Shown piece by piece: positions 9,107 through 16,951 of a DNA stretch of 44,563 bases. Every line of letters starts with the position of its first letter. Within the stretch, counting starts at the first letter, position 1. The DNA is taken from the NCBI RefSeq assembly GCF_009695775.1, contig NZ_VUNG01000033.1:1-44563 (forward strand), given 5' to 3'. A program made the translations under genes and the position numbers. Source of the stretch: Hallella mizrahii. Lineage in GTDB: Bacteria > Bacteroidota > Bacteroidia > Bacteroidales > Bacteroidaceae. The notes beneath the pieces were generated by a model. That model did not search any database. It was not told the origin of the DNA and was given only the letters and a program-made list of their open reading frames with translations.

Positions 9107-9937
9107 TTATTCTTTGTTCTTTTGCCGATAGTCCTGTGGGCTGCATCCAGCATTCCGGCGGAAGTAGTCGCTGAAGAAGGATGGGCTGGAGAAATGGTAC
9201 TTGTTGGCCAGTTCCGACAGGGTGACGTCCGACTGTAGCAGGTCGAGCCGAATCTGCATCACGGTGTAGATGTCGATGGCATCCTTTGGTGAACGCCCGT
9301 AATGCTGTTGCACGATATCAGTCAGATAGCGGGTAGTGATGCAGAGTTTGTCGGCATAGAAGGCTACGCTACGCGACTCTCGGTAATGCTCTGCCAGCAA
9401 CTGGCGGAACCTGAAGAACAGTTCGTCGCCACGGCTTTTAAATGAATCGACTTCAATCTGATTCCGACGGAGCATCACCTGATAGAGCATATAGAACGCA
9501 CGAAGCTGCATGACGCTGATGAAGCAGAGTTCACGCACACTGCACGTATCGATAGCAGGCTTCAGCACCCGTACCATGCCCGTGGCAGCAGAGGCCGTCT
9601 CAGGTGTATCAAGAATCATGTTCTTTTTCAAGGCATTCACGCTGACGTTCTCCAGCTGATTAAGTGCCGCCAACTGTATAAAGCTGCTGAAGGCCAGAAT
9701 TTCCACCTCGAAGTCCTGCGAACGCCGCTCCACCTTAATAGTATCGCCGGGGTTGAACAGCACCACGCTGTCAGCCTGTTCCTCTATCATCTCGAAGTTA
9801 CAGCGGAGGCGAGCCGTGCCCTTCAGTACATGCAGCACCAAGGCACAGTCGATGGCCAGCCCTTCGCTGGAGTACTGTGGAGGAACGCCTGAATAGAGGG
9901 CTACGGGGTGCTCGTCGGACACGAATGGTATGAACAT
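9107..9937 (-). CDS. AraC-family transcriptional regulator
   Basis: One-component regulator with an N-terminal cupin-like sensing domain (about residues 1-160) and a C-terminal double helix-turn-helix (last ~100 residues). The DNA-binding part shows SVAFYADKLCITTRYLTDIV, then LSELANKYHFSSPSFFSDYF and the closing GCSPQDYR. An in-frame ATG exists at 9958, but a -7 box spans 9963-9956, so I take the ATG at 9937 (276 residues). It is divergent from the oxidoreductase operon beginning at 10084 and probably controls it, and may regulate itself and the co-directional acetyltransferase. The inducer is unknown. Confidence 0.92.
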   Translation of the reverse strand: MFIPFVSDEHPVALYSGVPPQYSSEGLAIDCALVLHVLKGTARLRCNFEMIEEQADSVVLFNPGDTIKVERRSQDFEVEILAFSSFIQLAALNQLENVSVNALKKNMILDTPETASAATGMVRVLKPAIDTCSVRELCFISVMQLRAFYMLYQVMLRRNQIEVDSFKSRGDELFFRFRQLLAEHYRESRSVAFYADKLCITTRYLTDIVQQHYGRSPKDAIDIYTVMQIRLDLLQSDVTLSELANKYHFSSPSFFSDYFRRNAGCSPQDYRQKNKE

Positions 9938-9955
9938 TGGTTCTTGTTTTTGATG

Positions 9956-9984
9956 CAAAATTACACATTATTCTCTAAAACAAA
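9956..9984 (-). promoter_or_regulatory. Promoter of the AraC-type regulator gene
   Basis: The minus strand shows TAATTTTG (9963-9956), an exact -7 box, and TTTG (9984-9981) 17 nt upstream. The spacing is a little short. The position decides the start codon of the regulator. Confidence 0.55.
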
Positions 9985-10049
9985 TCATTTTATTCCGATT
10001 TTCTAAAGTTTATTACACTTTTTCGTAATATTACGTTGAGAAAATCGCC

Positions 10050-10059
10050 GTACCTTTGC
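10050..10059 (+). promoter_or_regulatory. Promoter -7 box of the oxidoreductase operon
   Basis: TACCTTTG at 10051-10058 is an exact -7 box, 26 nt before the ATG at 10084. The ten bases GTACCTTTGC also match the core GTAnnTTTGC at which CTnDOT integrates (known from that element). No canonical -33 box is visible, as expected for a promoter that needs an activator such as the divergent AraC protein. Confidence 0.6.
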
Positions 10060-10083
10060 AGCGGAATTCAAAACATCAGTAAA

Positions 10084-11100
10084 ATGAAGATAAGAAGATT
10101 AGGTAATCTGGAAGTGTCAGCCATCGGAATGGGCTGCATGGGATTCACTCATGCCTACGGCACCTGCCCAGACGAGAAGGAGGGCATCAGACTGGTTCAC
10201 AAGGCATTTGAACTGGGCTGTAACTTCTTTGATACGGCTGAAATGTATAGCTATTTTGAGAATGAGGAGTTCGTAGGAAAGGCCTTGAAGGAACTGCCTC
10301 GCCAGCAGGTAATCATTTCGGATAAGTTCTGGCCTGAGAAATTATCAGGACATACATTTGAAGAGGATAAACTCAGCGAGACAGGCATCCGTAAGACGCT
10401 GGAAGGACAGCTGCGCCGATTGCAGACGGATTATATCGACCTCTATACGGAGCACCAGATGCGAGAGGGAAATGAAGAAGAGGTGGCATACGTGATGGGG
10501 AAACTCATCAAAGAGGGGAAAATACGTGCTTGGGGACAGTCGTCACCTAACGTAGAGCAAATCCGCAAGGCACATGCCGTCACACCTATCACAGCCATTC
10601 AGAGTGAGTACTCGATGATGGCCCGCCAGTGGGAGAAGGACGTGCTGCCGCTTTGCGAAGAACTGTGTATCGGTTTTGTGGCTTTCTCACCGATGGCCAA
10701 TGGCTTCCTGAGTGGGAAATACACGGCTCAGACAGAATTCAAGGGCGATGACCTGCGTACCGTCATCAGCCGTTTTGACAAGGAGAACATGCAGCGCAAC
10801 CAGCCGTTGCTTGACCTTATCAACCGCTATGCCAATGAGAAGCATTGCACACCTGCGCAAATTTCTCTGGCTTGGGATATGATGGCCTACGACGAACTGG
10901 TTCCCATATCAGGTATGCGCCGCGAGGAACGTGTCATAGAGAATCTGGGAGCAGCTGATGTGGAACTGACCACAAATGAGTATCGTGCCCTGACGGCAGA
11001 GCTGGACAAACTCACCGTTTATGGCGACCGCAATGGACTGAACAAGCTGGTATCCGTACCTGAGAGCACGAAGGATCAGGGAGAAGTATATAAGAAATAA
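10084..11100 (+). CDS. Aldo/keto reductase (about 338 residues)
   Basis: NAD(P)H-dependent oxidoreductase with a TIM-barrel fold that reduces aldehydes or ketones. The catalytic tetrad is visible: Asp and Tyr in NFFDTAEMYSYF, Lys in IISDKFWPEK, His in DLYTEHQM. The coenzyme-binding end holds ISGMRREERVIENLGA. I place the start at the ATG at 10084 (MKIRRLGNLEVSAIGMG), because the earlier in-frame ATG at 10036 lies upstream of the -7 box. It is the first gene of an operon with the SDR, flavodoxin-like and second aldo/keto reductase genes. The substrate cannot be told from sequence. Confidence 0.93.
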   Translation: MKIRRLGNLEVSAIGMGCMGFTHAYGTCPDEKEGIRLVHKAFELGCNFFDTAEMYSYFENEEFVGKALKELPRQQVIISDKFWPEKLSGHTFEEDKLSETGIRKTLEGQLRRLQTDYIDLYTEHQMREGNEEEVAYVMGKLIKEGKIRAWGQSSPNVEQIRKAHAVTPITAIQSEYSMMARQWEKDVLPLCEELCIGFVAFSPMANGFLSGKYTAQTEFKGDDLRTVISRFDKENMQRNQPLLDLINRYANEKHCTPAQISLAWDMMAYDELVPISGMRREERVIENLGAADVELTTNEYRALTAELDKLTVYGDRNGLNKLVSVPESTKDQGEVYKK

Positions 11101-11125
11101 TCATTTCAAATAAAAGAATAAGACA

Positions 11126-11773
11126 ATGAGTAAAAAGACGATTGTGGTGGTTGGTGCCGGTCTGGGACTGGGCAATCACGTAGCAGAGAGATTTGCAAAG
11201 GAGGATTTCCGTGTGGTGCTGGTGGCTCGCAGGAGTGAGGCTTTGGCTGAGTATCAGAAAGACTTCGAGGCCAAAGGCTACGAGACGAGTACTATAGCAT
11301 GTGATGTGACGGATGCTGAGAGTGTGAAAAATGCATTCGGGAAGATTCATGAAGAGGTGGGCACCCCCGATGTGCTGGTGTATAATGTGGGCATCACCAC
11401 ACCCGATGCACAACCCTTGGATGAGAGTGAGGTGCTGCGCCACTTCAAGGCTGACGTCTTAGGGGCATTCTCTTGTATCAAGGCCGTCGCTACAGATGAG
11501 TTTGCCGAGAAGAAGGGTACCATCCTGCTTACGGGCGGCGTTGCTGCTGTCAGTCCTTTCCCCGGCTACACCTGTCTTGCCATCGACAAGGCTGCACTTC
11601 GTGGACTAACACTTGCCATGCACAATGAGTTGGATCCAAAGGGAATATTTGTAGGTACGGTAATGGTTTGTGGCGTTATCGGTGGCAACGAGCACTTTGC
11701 GCCTGCCAACATTGCCGAGAAATATTGGCAGATGTATCAGGAGCGCAAGGATTGGGAAGTACGTTACGAATAA
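11126..11773 (+). CDS. SDR-family protein with altered active site
   Basis: A 215-residue Rossmann-fold protein. The NAD(P)-binding motif reads VVGAGLGLGNHVAERF, an Arg pair follows beta-2 (VARRSE), CDVTD marks the adenine pocket, and VYNVGI stands where NNAG is usual. In the catalytic region the sequence is ILLTGGVAAVSPFPGY, then TCLAIDKAALRGLTLAM. Aligned on the Lys, the usual YxxxK becomes LxxxK, and the catalytic Ser position is Gly or Thr. The classical Ser-Tyr-Lys triad is therefore incomplete, although a Tyr lies three residues earlier. Gene 2 of the operon, 25 bp after the reductase. It may be a divergent reductase or a nucleotide-binding protein without classical activity. Confidence 0.88.
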   Translation: MSKKTIVVVGAGLGLGNHVAERFAKEDFRVVLVARRSEALAEYQKDFEAKGYETSTIACDVTDAESVKNAFGKIHEEVGTPDVLVYNVGITTPDAQPLDESEVLRHFKADVLGAFSCIKAVATDEFAEKKGTILLTGGVAAVSPFPGYTCLAIDKAALRGLTLAMHNELDPKGIFVGTVMVCGVIGGNEHFAPANIAEKYWQMYQERKDWEVRYE

Positions 11774-11785
11774 GGCAAAGACTAT

Positions 11786-12235
11786 ATGAAGACGTTATTC
11801 ATCAATGGTAGTCCCCACAAAAACGGGGCTACCGTTCATCTGGCACAGATACTGTTAGACCGAAGGGTGTACGAGTCTATCCACTTGGTGGATTACAAGA
11901 TCTACAGCTACGGTCAGAAATTTGATGACGATGAATTCCACAAGGTGCTTGAAGCCATGAAACAGGCAGACACAATCGTGATCGGCTCGCCCGTCTATTG
12001 GCACAATCTGAGTGGTGCCGTCCGAAATCTGCTCGATCGTCTCTATGGTGCCATCCACCGCCAGGATATGAAAGGCAAACGGCTGTTCTTTCTTTTCCAG
12101 GGTGCTGCGCCGGACAAATGGATGATTGAGGCAGGTGAATATTCCATCCGCATGTTCGCCCATCTGTATGGACTTGAATATATGGGAATGGCAACCACAA
12201 CATGCCAGGCCAAAGAACTTGCAAGGAAATTGTAA
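11786..12235 (+). CDS. Flavodoxin-like NAD(P)H-dependent FMN oxidoreductase
   Basis: A 149-residue flavodoxin-fold protein. The FMN phosphate loop is LFINGSPHKNGATVHLA near the N terminus, and the isoalloxazine-contact motif is IVIGSPVYWHNLSGAVRNLLDR near residue 70. It is short for the family (about 180 residues), but the core fold is present. It starts 12 bp after the SDR gene and ends 3 bp before the second aldo/keto reductase, so it is clearly part of the same operon. Likely a flavin or quinone reductase; the substrate is unknown. Confidence 0.9.
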   Translation: MKTLFINGSPHKNGATVHLAQILLDRRVYESIHLVDYKIYSYGQKFDDDEFHKVLEAMKQADTIVIGSPVYWHNLSGAVRNLLDRLYGAIHRQDMKGKRLFFLFQGAAPDKWMIEAGEYSIRMFAHLYGLEYMGMATTTCQAKELARKL

Positions 12236-12238
12236 ACT

Positions 12239-13039
12239 ATGGAGAAGTACATTAGACTGAACGACGGACACGTGATGCCGATGATAGGCTTCGGCACCTA
12301 CCAAATGCCTTGCCGCATCACACAGCATTGTGTGGAGCAGGCCTTGGAGATTGGCTATCGGCATATCGATACGGCTCAGTGCTACGGCAACGAGCACGAA
12401 GTGGGCTTGGCAGTCAAGGCATCGGGACTAAAGCGAGAGGACGTTTTTGTGACTACCAAACTATGGGGCGCACACGGCTATGGCGACACGATGCGCTCCA
12501 TAGAAAACTCCCTGCGAGAGATTGGGCTGGAGTATATAGACCTCTTCCTCATTCACGAGCCGTCAGGCGACTTTATCAGCCAGTATCAGGCGATGGAGGA
12601 TGCACAAAAAATGGGACTGCTACGTTCTATCGGCATAGCAAACTTCTTGGATGACAACTATCTTCGGTTGGTCAATAAATGCACGGTGATTCCTGCCGTC
12701 AATCAGATAGAAACTCATGTCTATCGCCAGCAATCGACGATGCATAAACTGCTGCAGGAGTACGGCACATGGCATGAGTCATGGTCGCCTCTGGTCTGTG
12801 GACAGAACGGCTTCTTCTGTGACCCTGTGCTGAGAAAGATTGCCGACAGTCATGGTAAAAGTATTGCACAAATAGGTCTCCGTTGGCTGCTCCAATGTAA
12901 CATCGATGCCATCCCCAAGACCACCCACAAGGAGCGGATGCAGGAGAATATTGACATCTTCGACTTCGAACTGAGCGGTGACGACATGCAGGCCATCAGC
13001 TGCCTCGATACAGGCCGAAGTCAGTTTGGCTGGTGGTAA
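12239..13039 (+). CDS. Aldo/keto reductase (AKR5-like, 266 residues)
   Basis: A second, shorter aldo/keto reductase of the 2,5-diketo-gluconate reductase type. The N terminus has the hairpin-bottom motif LNDGHVMPMIGFGTYQM. The catalytic tetrad is complete: Asp and Tyr in RHIDTAQCYGNE, Lys in FVTTKLWG, His in LFLIHEPSG. The coenzyme end holds AIPKTTHKERMQENIDIF. It is the last gene of the operon and starts 3 bp after the flavodoxin-like gene. It belongs to the same family as the decayed reductase at 7976-8514 but is on the opposite strand and intact. Confidence 0.92.
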   Translation: MEKYIRLNDGHVMPMIGFGTYQMPCRITQHCVEQALEIGYRHIDTAQCYGNEHEVGLAVKASGLKREDVFVTTKLWGAHGYGDTMRSIENSLREIGLEYIDLFLIHEPSGDFISQYQAMEDAQKMGLLRSIGIANFLDDNYLRLVNKCTVIPAVNQIETHVYRQQSTMHKLLQEYGTWHESWSPLVCGQNGFFCDPVLRKIADSHGKSIAQIGLRWLLQCNIDAIPKTTHKERMQENIDIFDFELSGDDMQAISCLDTGRSQFGWW

Positions 13040-13290
13040 TCAGAAGACAGATGCTACCAATGAATACAGATAGCTACCAAAGCTGACGAGTGCCCATATC
13101 ATCAGAGCTATAAGCAATAGAAGGACGACGAGGACGATGGCAGACTGTCAGGCACGTTGATTCACTTGCTTGATGACGGCTTCGTCGCCGTCAACAAAAC
13201 CCTGTATCATTTGCATGTTCTGGATGTTGGCACGGTGGAAGAAATCAATGATATCGCCACGCAAAATCTACTTTCCGATGCACTATATGT
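13040..13290 (-). pseudogene. Remnant of a gene with a C-terminal membrane segment
   Basis: Read on the minus strand from about 13290, a frame encodes RGDIIDFFHRANIQNMQMIQ and continues GFVDGDEAVIKQVNQRA. It meets TGA, then continues in the same frame with a strongly hydrophobic stretch (AIVLVVLLLLIALMIWALVS) and ends at a stop at 13042-13040, overlapping the end of the reductase gene. The protein-like composition on both sides of one stop suggests the 3' end of a broken gene rather than chance. No start was found; a further stop lies upstream near 13270. The family is not recognised. Confidence 0.4.
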
Positions 13291-13379
13291 TTTTGTCCTA
13301 AAAAGTGAATTAGCATTTGTTCACAAGTCGTTAACACTCAATAGCCTCAAAAATCTGTAGAAGGAGAGGCTTTCGACGA

Positions 13380-13401
13380 CGGGGGACAAACGGGGGACAA
13401 A
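13380..13401. repeat. 11-bp perfect tandem repeat (CGGGGGACAAA, two copies)
   Basis: Two adjacent identical units at 13380-13390 and 13391-13401. A 6-bp inverted repeat (AGCCTC at 13343-13348, GAGGCT at 13366-13371) lies just before. The surrounding stretch 13291-13646 has no convincing gene; an 18-codon plus-strand frame at 13534-13590 is too short to call. The repeats mark a change from backbone-like genes to the defence-type genes and could be a regulatory or recombination site, but this is not shown. Confidence 0.6.
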
Positions 13402-13646
13402 AGTACATTGAGCATTTGACAAAACCTGCCAATAACATCATGAGGACAAACCGCACCATGTTAATGACGGTTATCAGAGGTTTAATTTGGTTTAGCTTAT
13501 ATATTGCTAAGAAATAAACCAAACCACTGCGCCATGATTAAGAATGGTAATTCAGCCGAAGAATACAATAAACTGCTATTTTATTTATAATTTTAGACTA
13601 TTTAGCACTTAAAGAGAAAATAAAACATAGGTTTCAAGCTATTTTA

Positions 13647-13678
13647 TTTGGAGAATAGCTGCAATATCATTATCTTTG
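13647..13678 (+). promoter_or_regulatory. Promoter of the AAA ATPase gene
   Basis: TTTG at 13647-13650, a 20-nt spacer, then TATCTTTG at 13671-13678: an exact match to the Bacteroidetes consensus. A purine-rich Shine-Dalgarno-like GGGAGGAG follows at 13689-13696, rare in this window, and fixes the start at 13703. Confidence 0.8.
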
Positions 13679-13702
13679 CAACAAATTAGGGAGGAGCCAA
13701 TT

Positions 13703-14995
13703 ATGATACAGGAATTCAAGATAAAGAACTATAAGTCCTTCAGAGATGAGGTCACGTTGAGCTTTGAGGCGACGAAGGAAACAACTTTTGAGAACACACA
13801 AGTGGTGGAAGTTGCCAATGGTGTGCGATTGTTACGTTTAGCACTTATCTATGGTGCTAACGCAAGTGGAAAGTCGAATCTGCTCGAAGCATTCGATTAT
13901 CTCCGCAGGTTCTGGTTCATGCGCCATGACGACATGGACGAGCCGACCGGAACAGTCCCGTTCCTTTTAGACAGCGAGACCCCTAGCCTGCCTTCAGAAT
14001 TCAGTTTGAAATTCTACATCGGAAGCACACGCTACTGGTATGTCCTTTCTTTGGATACCCACCATGTAGTGTCGGAGAAACTGTATTATTACAAGAGTGT
14101 GCAGCCGACAATGCTGTTTACGCGAGTGTACAAGAACGGCCAGTCCGTCGTCAAGTTCAACCCTGCTGTGCTGAAAGTGAGCAGCGCTGTCATTGACGAG
14201 ATCACGATCAAGTGTCTGCCGAATATGTCTTTTTTCGCAGCCAGAAACATGGTGAACTGCTCGTTGGGACCAATCGACGAAGCACGTGACTGGATGCGCC
14301 GCCACACGATGCCCTTGATAGACCCGAGGACACTGATGTCCAACTATGCTGGTCGCAAGATGATGGAAGATGCCCGAATGAAGAAGTACATCCTTGACTT
14401 CATACATCGTGCTGACTACAATATTACCGATGTGAGCGTTGAGAAAAAGGTTGAGCCTATTCCAACCGACTTCAGGGACTTCCTTTTGAACGAGGGTGAC
14501 CTGTCGAAAGAGGACAAGAAGAAGTTGCAGGGCAAGCCGGTCTATGACAGGGTGGACACGAACTTCGAGCATACGGTAAAAAATGCAAGAGGTGTGGAAA
14601 AGTACACCCTTTCCAACGAGATGCAAAGCCAGGGGACAAGGAGGACATTCGGCATTGAGGCTGCCATCTACCAGGCCTTGGCCAATGACGAATTTCTGGC
14701 CATCGACGAGATTGAGGCATCACTCCATCCAGAGCTCATCGAGTTTATCTTGGAGCAGTTTCTGAAGGAGCAAAGCCGCAGCCAGCTGCTTGTCACCACT
14801 CACTACGACCCTTTACTCAACACCATCGATGACCTCATCTGCAAGGACTCCATATGGTTCACCGAGAAAGGAGAGGATGGCAGTTCGGAACTCTATTCCC
14901 TCTCAGACTTCAAAGGCTTGAACAAGATACATTCCTTCCAAAAGTCTTACCGTAACGGGCGCTTCGGTGCGCTCCCAAACATCCAAGCTCTTTAA
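13703..14995 (+). CDS. AAA15-type ATPase (COG1106, RloA/AbiL-like)
   Basis: A 430-residue SMC/OLD-like ATPase. The N terminus has the IQEFKIKNYKSFRDEVTLSF signature, Walker A is GANASGKS at about residues 54-61, Walker B is FLAIDEIEASLHPEL, and the switch region is LVTTHYDPLL. The C-terminal part (SIWFTEKGEDGSSELYSLSD) matches the COG1106 group, to which RloA and AbiLi belong. Such genes usually pair with a downstream RloB-type gene; here the neighbour is a convergent AbiE operon, so the ATPase is alone. An upstream start at 13676 would fall inside the promoter, so the ATG with the Shine-Dalgarno site is used. A phage-defence role is inferred from family and neighbours. Confidence 0.9.
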   Translation: MIQEFKIKNYKSFRDEVTLSFEATKETTFENTQVVEVANGVRLLRLALIYGANASGKSNLLEAFDYLRRFWFMRHDDMDEPTGTVPFLLDSETPSLPSEFSLKFYIGSTRYWYVLSLDTHHVVSEKLYYYKSVQPTMLFTRVYKNGQSVVKFNPAVLKVSSAVIDEITIKCLPNMSFFAARNMVNCSLGPIDEARDWMRRHTMPLIDPRTLMSNYAGRKMMEDARMKKYILDFIHRADYNITDVSVEKKVEPIPTDFRDFLLNEGDLSKEDKKKLQGKPVYDRVDTNFEHTVKNARGVEKYTLSNEMQSQGTRRTFGIEAAIYQALANDEFLAIDEIEASLHPELIEFILEQFLKEQSRSQLLVTTHYDPLLNTIDDLICKDSIWFTEKGEDGSSELYSLSDFKGLNKIHSFQKSYRNGRFGALPNIQAL

Positions 14996-15028
14996 TGAAT
15001 TCTTTCTCTCTTCGCCCACTCCTTTGAG

Positions 15029-15051
15029 TCATGCAAAATTCTTGCATGACA
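15029..15051. terminator. Hairpin between convergent ATPase and abiEii genes
   Basis: Perfect 9-bp arms GTCATGCAA (15029-15037) and TTGCATGAC (15043-15051) with a 5-nt loop. It sits between two convergent genes, 34 bp after one stop and 4 bp from the other. It lacks a T-run, so it may be a weak two-way terminator or an RNA-stabilising hairpin. Confidence 0.55.
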
Positions 15052-15054
15052 AGA

Positions 15055-16095
15055 TTAACGTGATAGGTTCACGTTTCTGAAAAGTTGAAGCAGCTGCTCC
15101 ATGCGTTCCATCAATTGGGGAAATGGCTTGGCGGCACCATAGATGTAACCATCTATCATGTTCACCTCATAGTCCTTCCTAAAGTCATCCAAGGTTACGC
15201 CTTTGGGTATGAAATCTATTTTGTCGGGATAGTCGTTGTCATAATTGACATAGCCCAAATGATAGAAGCGTCGCCTGTGCTCTACCACAGCTTTGTAAAG
15301 TTCCTTGTCATGAAGAGCCTGTGCTGCATAATCTGTATCCATCAGTCTATCAAGATCGTATAAATGACGGCTCATCCTCATTGTCCTAGGCTCATCTTTT
15401 TGAAGCTCCTCACTCAACAGAAGCGCCTTCTCCAAAAAGGTACGTGATGGTGTGACTGTCTTTATTGTTGTTCCTGTCTCACTGTCCTCTTCTGGGAAAG
15501 CATCTTCTATCAAGGAATGTATCTGCCGTTCCTCGTAAGGCTCGGACATAGACAGACAGCTAATTTCTATCTTGACTTTTGGATCGATAAGTCTTGTGCT
15601 GGACGGGAAAATACTACCATAGTTGACATATACTACCGTTGGGTCGCTGTCATGATCCACCGGTTTAGGTGGATTTCCTGTTTCTGTGACATTCTCCACC
15701 AAATAGCCCTTTATACCCAGCTTCGAAAGCTCAATGTCAAGTTCCTTCGAAAGCGTCCCATGAATGAAATCACGAGAAGCCTTCCGTAGCTTTTTCACTT
15801 GATTGTTGTTCTCGCACTTTGCAAAAGGCAAGTTGAGCTGAGTCTCGAAAAAATCACGATTGATAGCCAGATCAATATCCTCACTGAACCGATTGATGAG
15901 ATGCCAGCCCTTACTCAATGACGTGCCACCCTTGAAAAGAAGGCTCTTTCCACAGGTCGTATTGAAGATTGCCTTTAGGACAACAGTAACCCACCAGTCC
16001 TTTTCAACAGCATTGTCCTCTATGTTTTTTTGTGATGCCACGGATTGAACCATGGCCATCATTTCATCTAAACTATGCTTCTGCCAATTGCTCAT
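15055..16095 (-). CDS. abiEii: AbiEii/AbiGii-family nucleotidyltransferase toxin
   Basis: Toxin of a type IV toxin-antitoxin system; AbiEii proteins are nucleotidyltransferases that block growth on phage infection. The 346-residue protein has the expected motif 1, LLFKGGTSLSKGW, followed by FSEDIDLAI with the metal-binding D-x-D, at about residues 54-80. The remaining motifs appear as KIEISCLSM and an RTFLEKALLL helix. The gene starts inside the antitoxin gene (23-bp overlap), which indicates coupled translation. Length and motif layout are intact, so it is probably functional. Confidence 0.92.
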   Translation of the reverse strand: MSNWQKHSLDEMMAMVQSVASQKNIEDNAVEKDWWVTVVLKAIFNTTCGKSLLFKGGTSLSKGWHLINRFSEDIDLAINRDFFETQLNLPFAKCENNNQVKKLRKASRDFIHGTLSKELDIELSKLGIKGYLVENVTETGNPPKPVDHDSDPTVVYVNYGSIFPSSTRLIDPKVKIEISCLSMSEPYEERQIHSLIEDAFPEEDSETGTTIKTVTPSRTFLEKALLLSEELQKDEPRTMRMSRHLYDLDRLMDTDYAAQALHDKELYKAVVEHRRRFYHLGYVNYDNDYPDKIDFIPKGVTLDDFRKDYEVNMIDGYIYGAAKPFPQLMERMEQLLQLFRNVNLSR

Positions 16096-16690
16096 TTTGG
16101 ACGTATTTGAATATTTTACTTAATTCTCTCCTAATCCAGGCAGGCATTACCTTTAAATCCTGCTGGATGGTGTCAAACTCGGGATAACGGCATGCAACTT
16201 TCTTAATTGCATTTTGCCAATCCGTATTAAAACCACTTTCGCCGATAGCCTTCATAGCCTGAACCAACAAACGGGTCATCTTGCCTTTAACCGCAAAGTT
16301 GCGTGGAACACCATGCTTAAAAGAAATGACTTTATTGCCACAACTGATTTTTCTTGCAGACCCACTTGTTAAGAATACAGGAGTCATGGTCACCTGGTCT
16401 GACAGTCCAAGCATGTTGAGCGCAGTGCTACCCGTAGGCAAGATTTCCGCATTGTCCCTTTCTGCTATTGCCCGAGCTATTTCCTCTGTGGTGGGATAAA
16501 CCAAGCCGAATTTAGTATGCTTGGCTTTTAAGTATATACCACGCGACAAGCGACAAAGCACTCCTTGACGTACCAAGTCAGAGAGCACTTTCCCAACATA
16601 CTCTTCATCGTATTCTGGATAGCTGCTATTGAAGAGCAACGTCCCATACGGAGCTGCCTCAATGTTATTCCTAATATCATCAATAACCAT
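16073..16690 (-). CDS. abiEi: AbiEi-type antitoxin (DUF6088-like)
   Basis: A 205-residue antitoxin with an N-terminal winged helix (SYPEYDEEYVGKVLSDLV, then GVLCRLSRGIYLK), which should bind DNA, and a C-terminal antitoxin domain (ILPTGSTALNMLGLSDQVT, YLTSGS-like FLTSGSARK, FKHGVPRNF). Antitoxins of this kind neutralise AbiEii and repress their own operon (family knowledge). Gene order antitoxin then toxin with overlap is typical. A palindrome covering the -7 box lies just upstream, the likely binding site. The ATG at 16690 is 29-36 nt after the -7 box. Confidence 0.9.
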   Translation of the reverse strand: MVIDDIRNNIEAAPYGTLLFNSSYPEYDEEYVGKVLSDLVRQGVLCRLSRGIYLKAKHTKFGLVYPTTEEIARAIAERDNAEILPTGSTALNMLGLSDQVTMTPVFLTSGSARKISCGNKVISFKHGVPRNFAVKGKMTRLLVQAMKAIGESGFNTDWQNAIKKVACRYPEFDTIQQDLKVMPAWIRRELSKIFKYVQNEQLAEA

Positions 16691-16709
16691 TTGTTAACAC
16701 TAATTAAGT

Positions 16710-16732
16710 CGGTAACTTTTGCAAAATTACCG
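16710..16732 (-). promoter_or_regulatory. abiE promoter with overlapping palindromic operator
   Basis: The 23-bp sequence has arms CGGTAA (16710-16715) and TTACCG (16727-16732) around the perfect 10-bp palindrome TTTTGCAAAA (16717-16726). On the minus strand the -7 box TAATTTTG (16729-16722) lies within it. A repressor bound here would block RNA polymerase, as expected for AbiEi-type autoregulation. Confidence 0.7.
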
Positions 16733-16913
16733 ATATTTTCTTAATTCTCCAAATATTCTATCCTTTTTTCTTGATTACAAGTTAAAGCGAGTAGTTAGGA
16801 TCGAGTAGGGGCCATGACCCACCAAAGAACAGCAGCGTACCGCGATAGGTTTCTCCCCTATCCCTTATATGTTTCACTTATTCTGTCTATAATTCGAAAT
16901 ATAACTTATCAAA

Positions 16914-16945
16914 TTTGGTAGTCCAAAAGCAAATCGCTAACTTTG
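16914..16945 (+). promoter_or_regulatory. Strong consensus promoter with no gene downstream
   Basis: TTTG at 16914-16917, 20-nt spacer, TAACTTTG at 16938-16945: an exact match to the Bacteroidetes housekeeping promoter. No ATG-started frame follows before the terminator at 17012-17040, so it seems to drive a non-coding RNA. It faces away from the abiE operon. Confidence 0.8.
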
Positions 16946-16951
16946 CAAAAG

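Noticed and set aside
13157..13360. 67-codon plus-strand frame
   Set aside because: It lies opposite the gene remnant on the minus strand, which has better protein-like composition.
16844..16862. Inverted repeat GATAGG / CCTATC upstream of the candidate RNA
   Set aside because: Only six base pairs and no T-run; likely chance.
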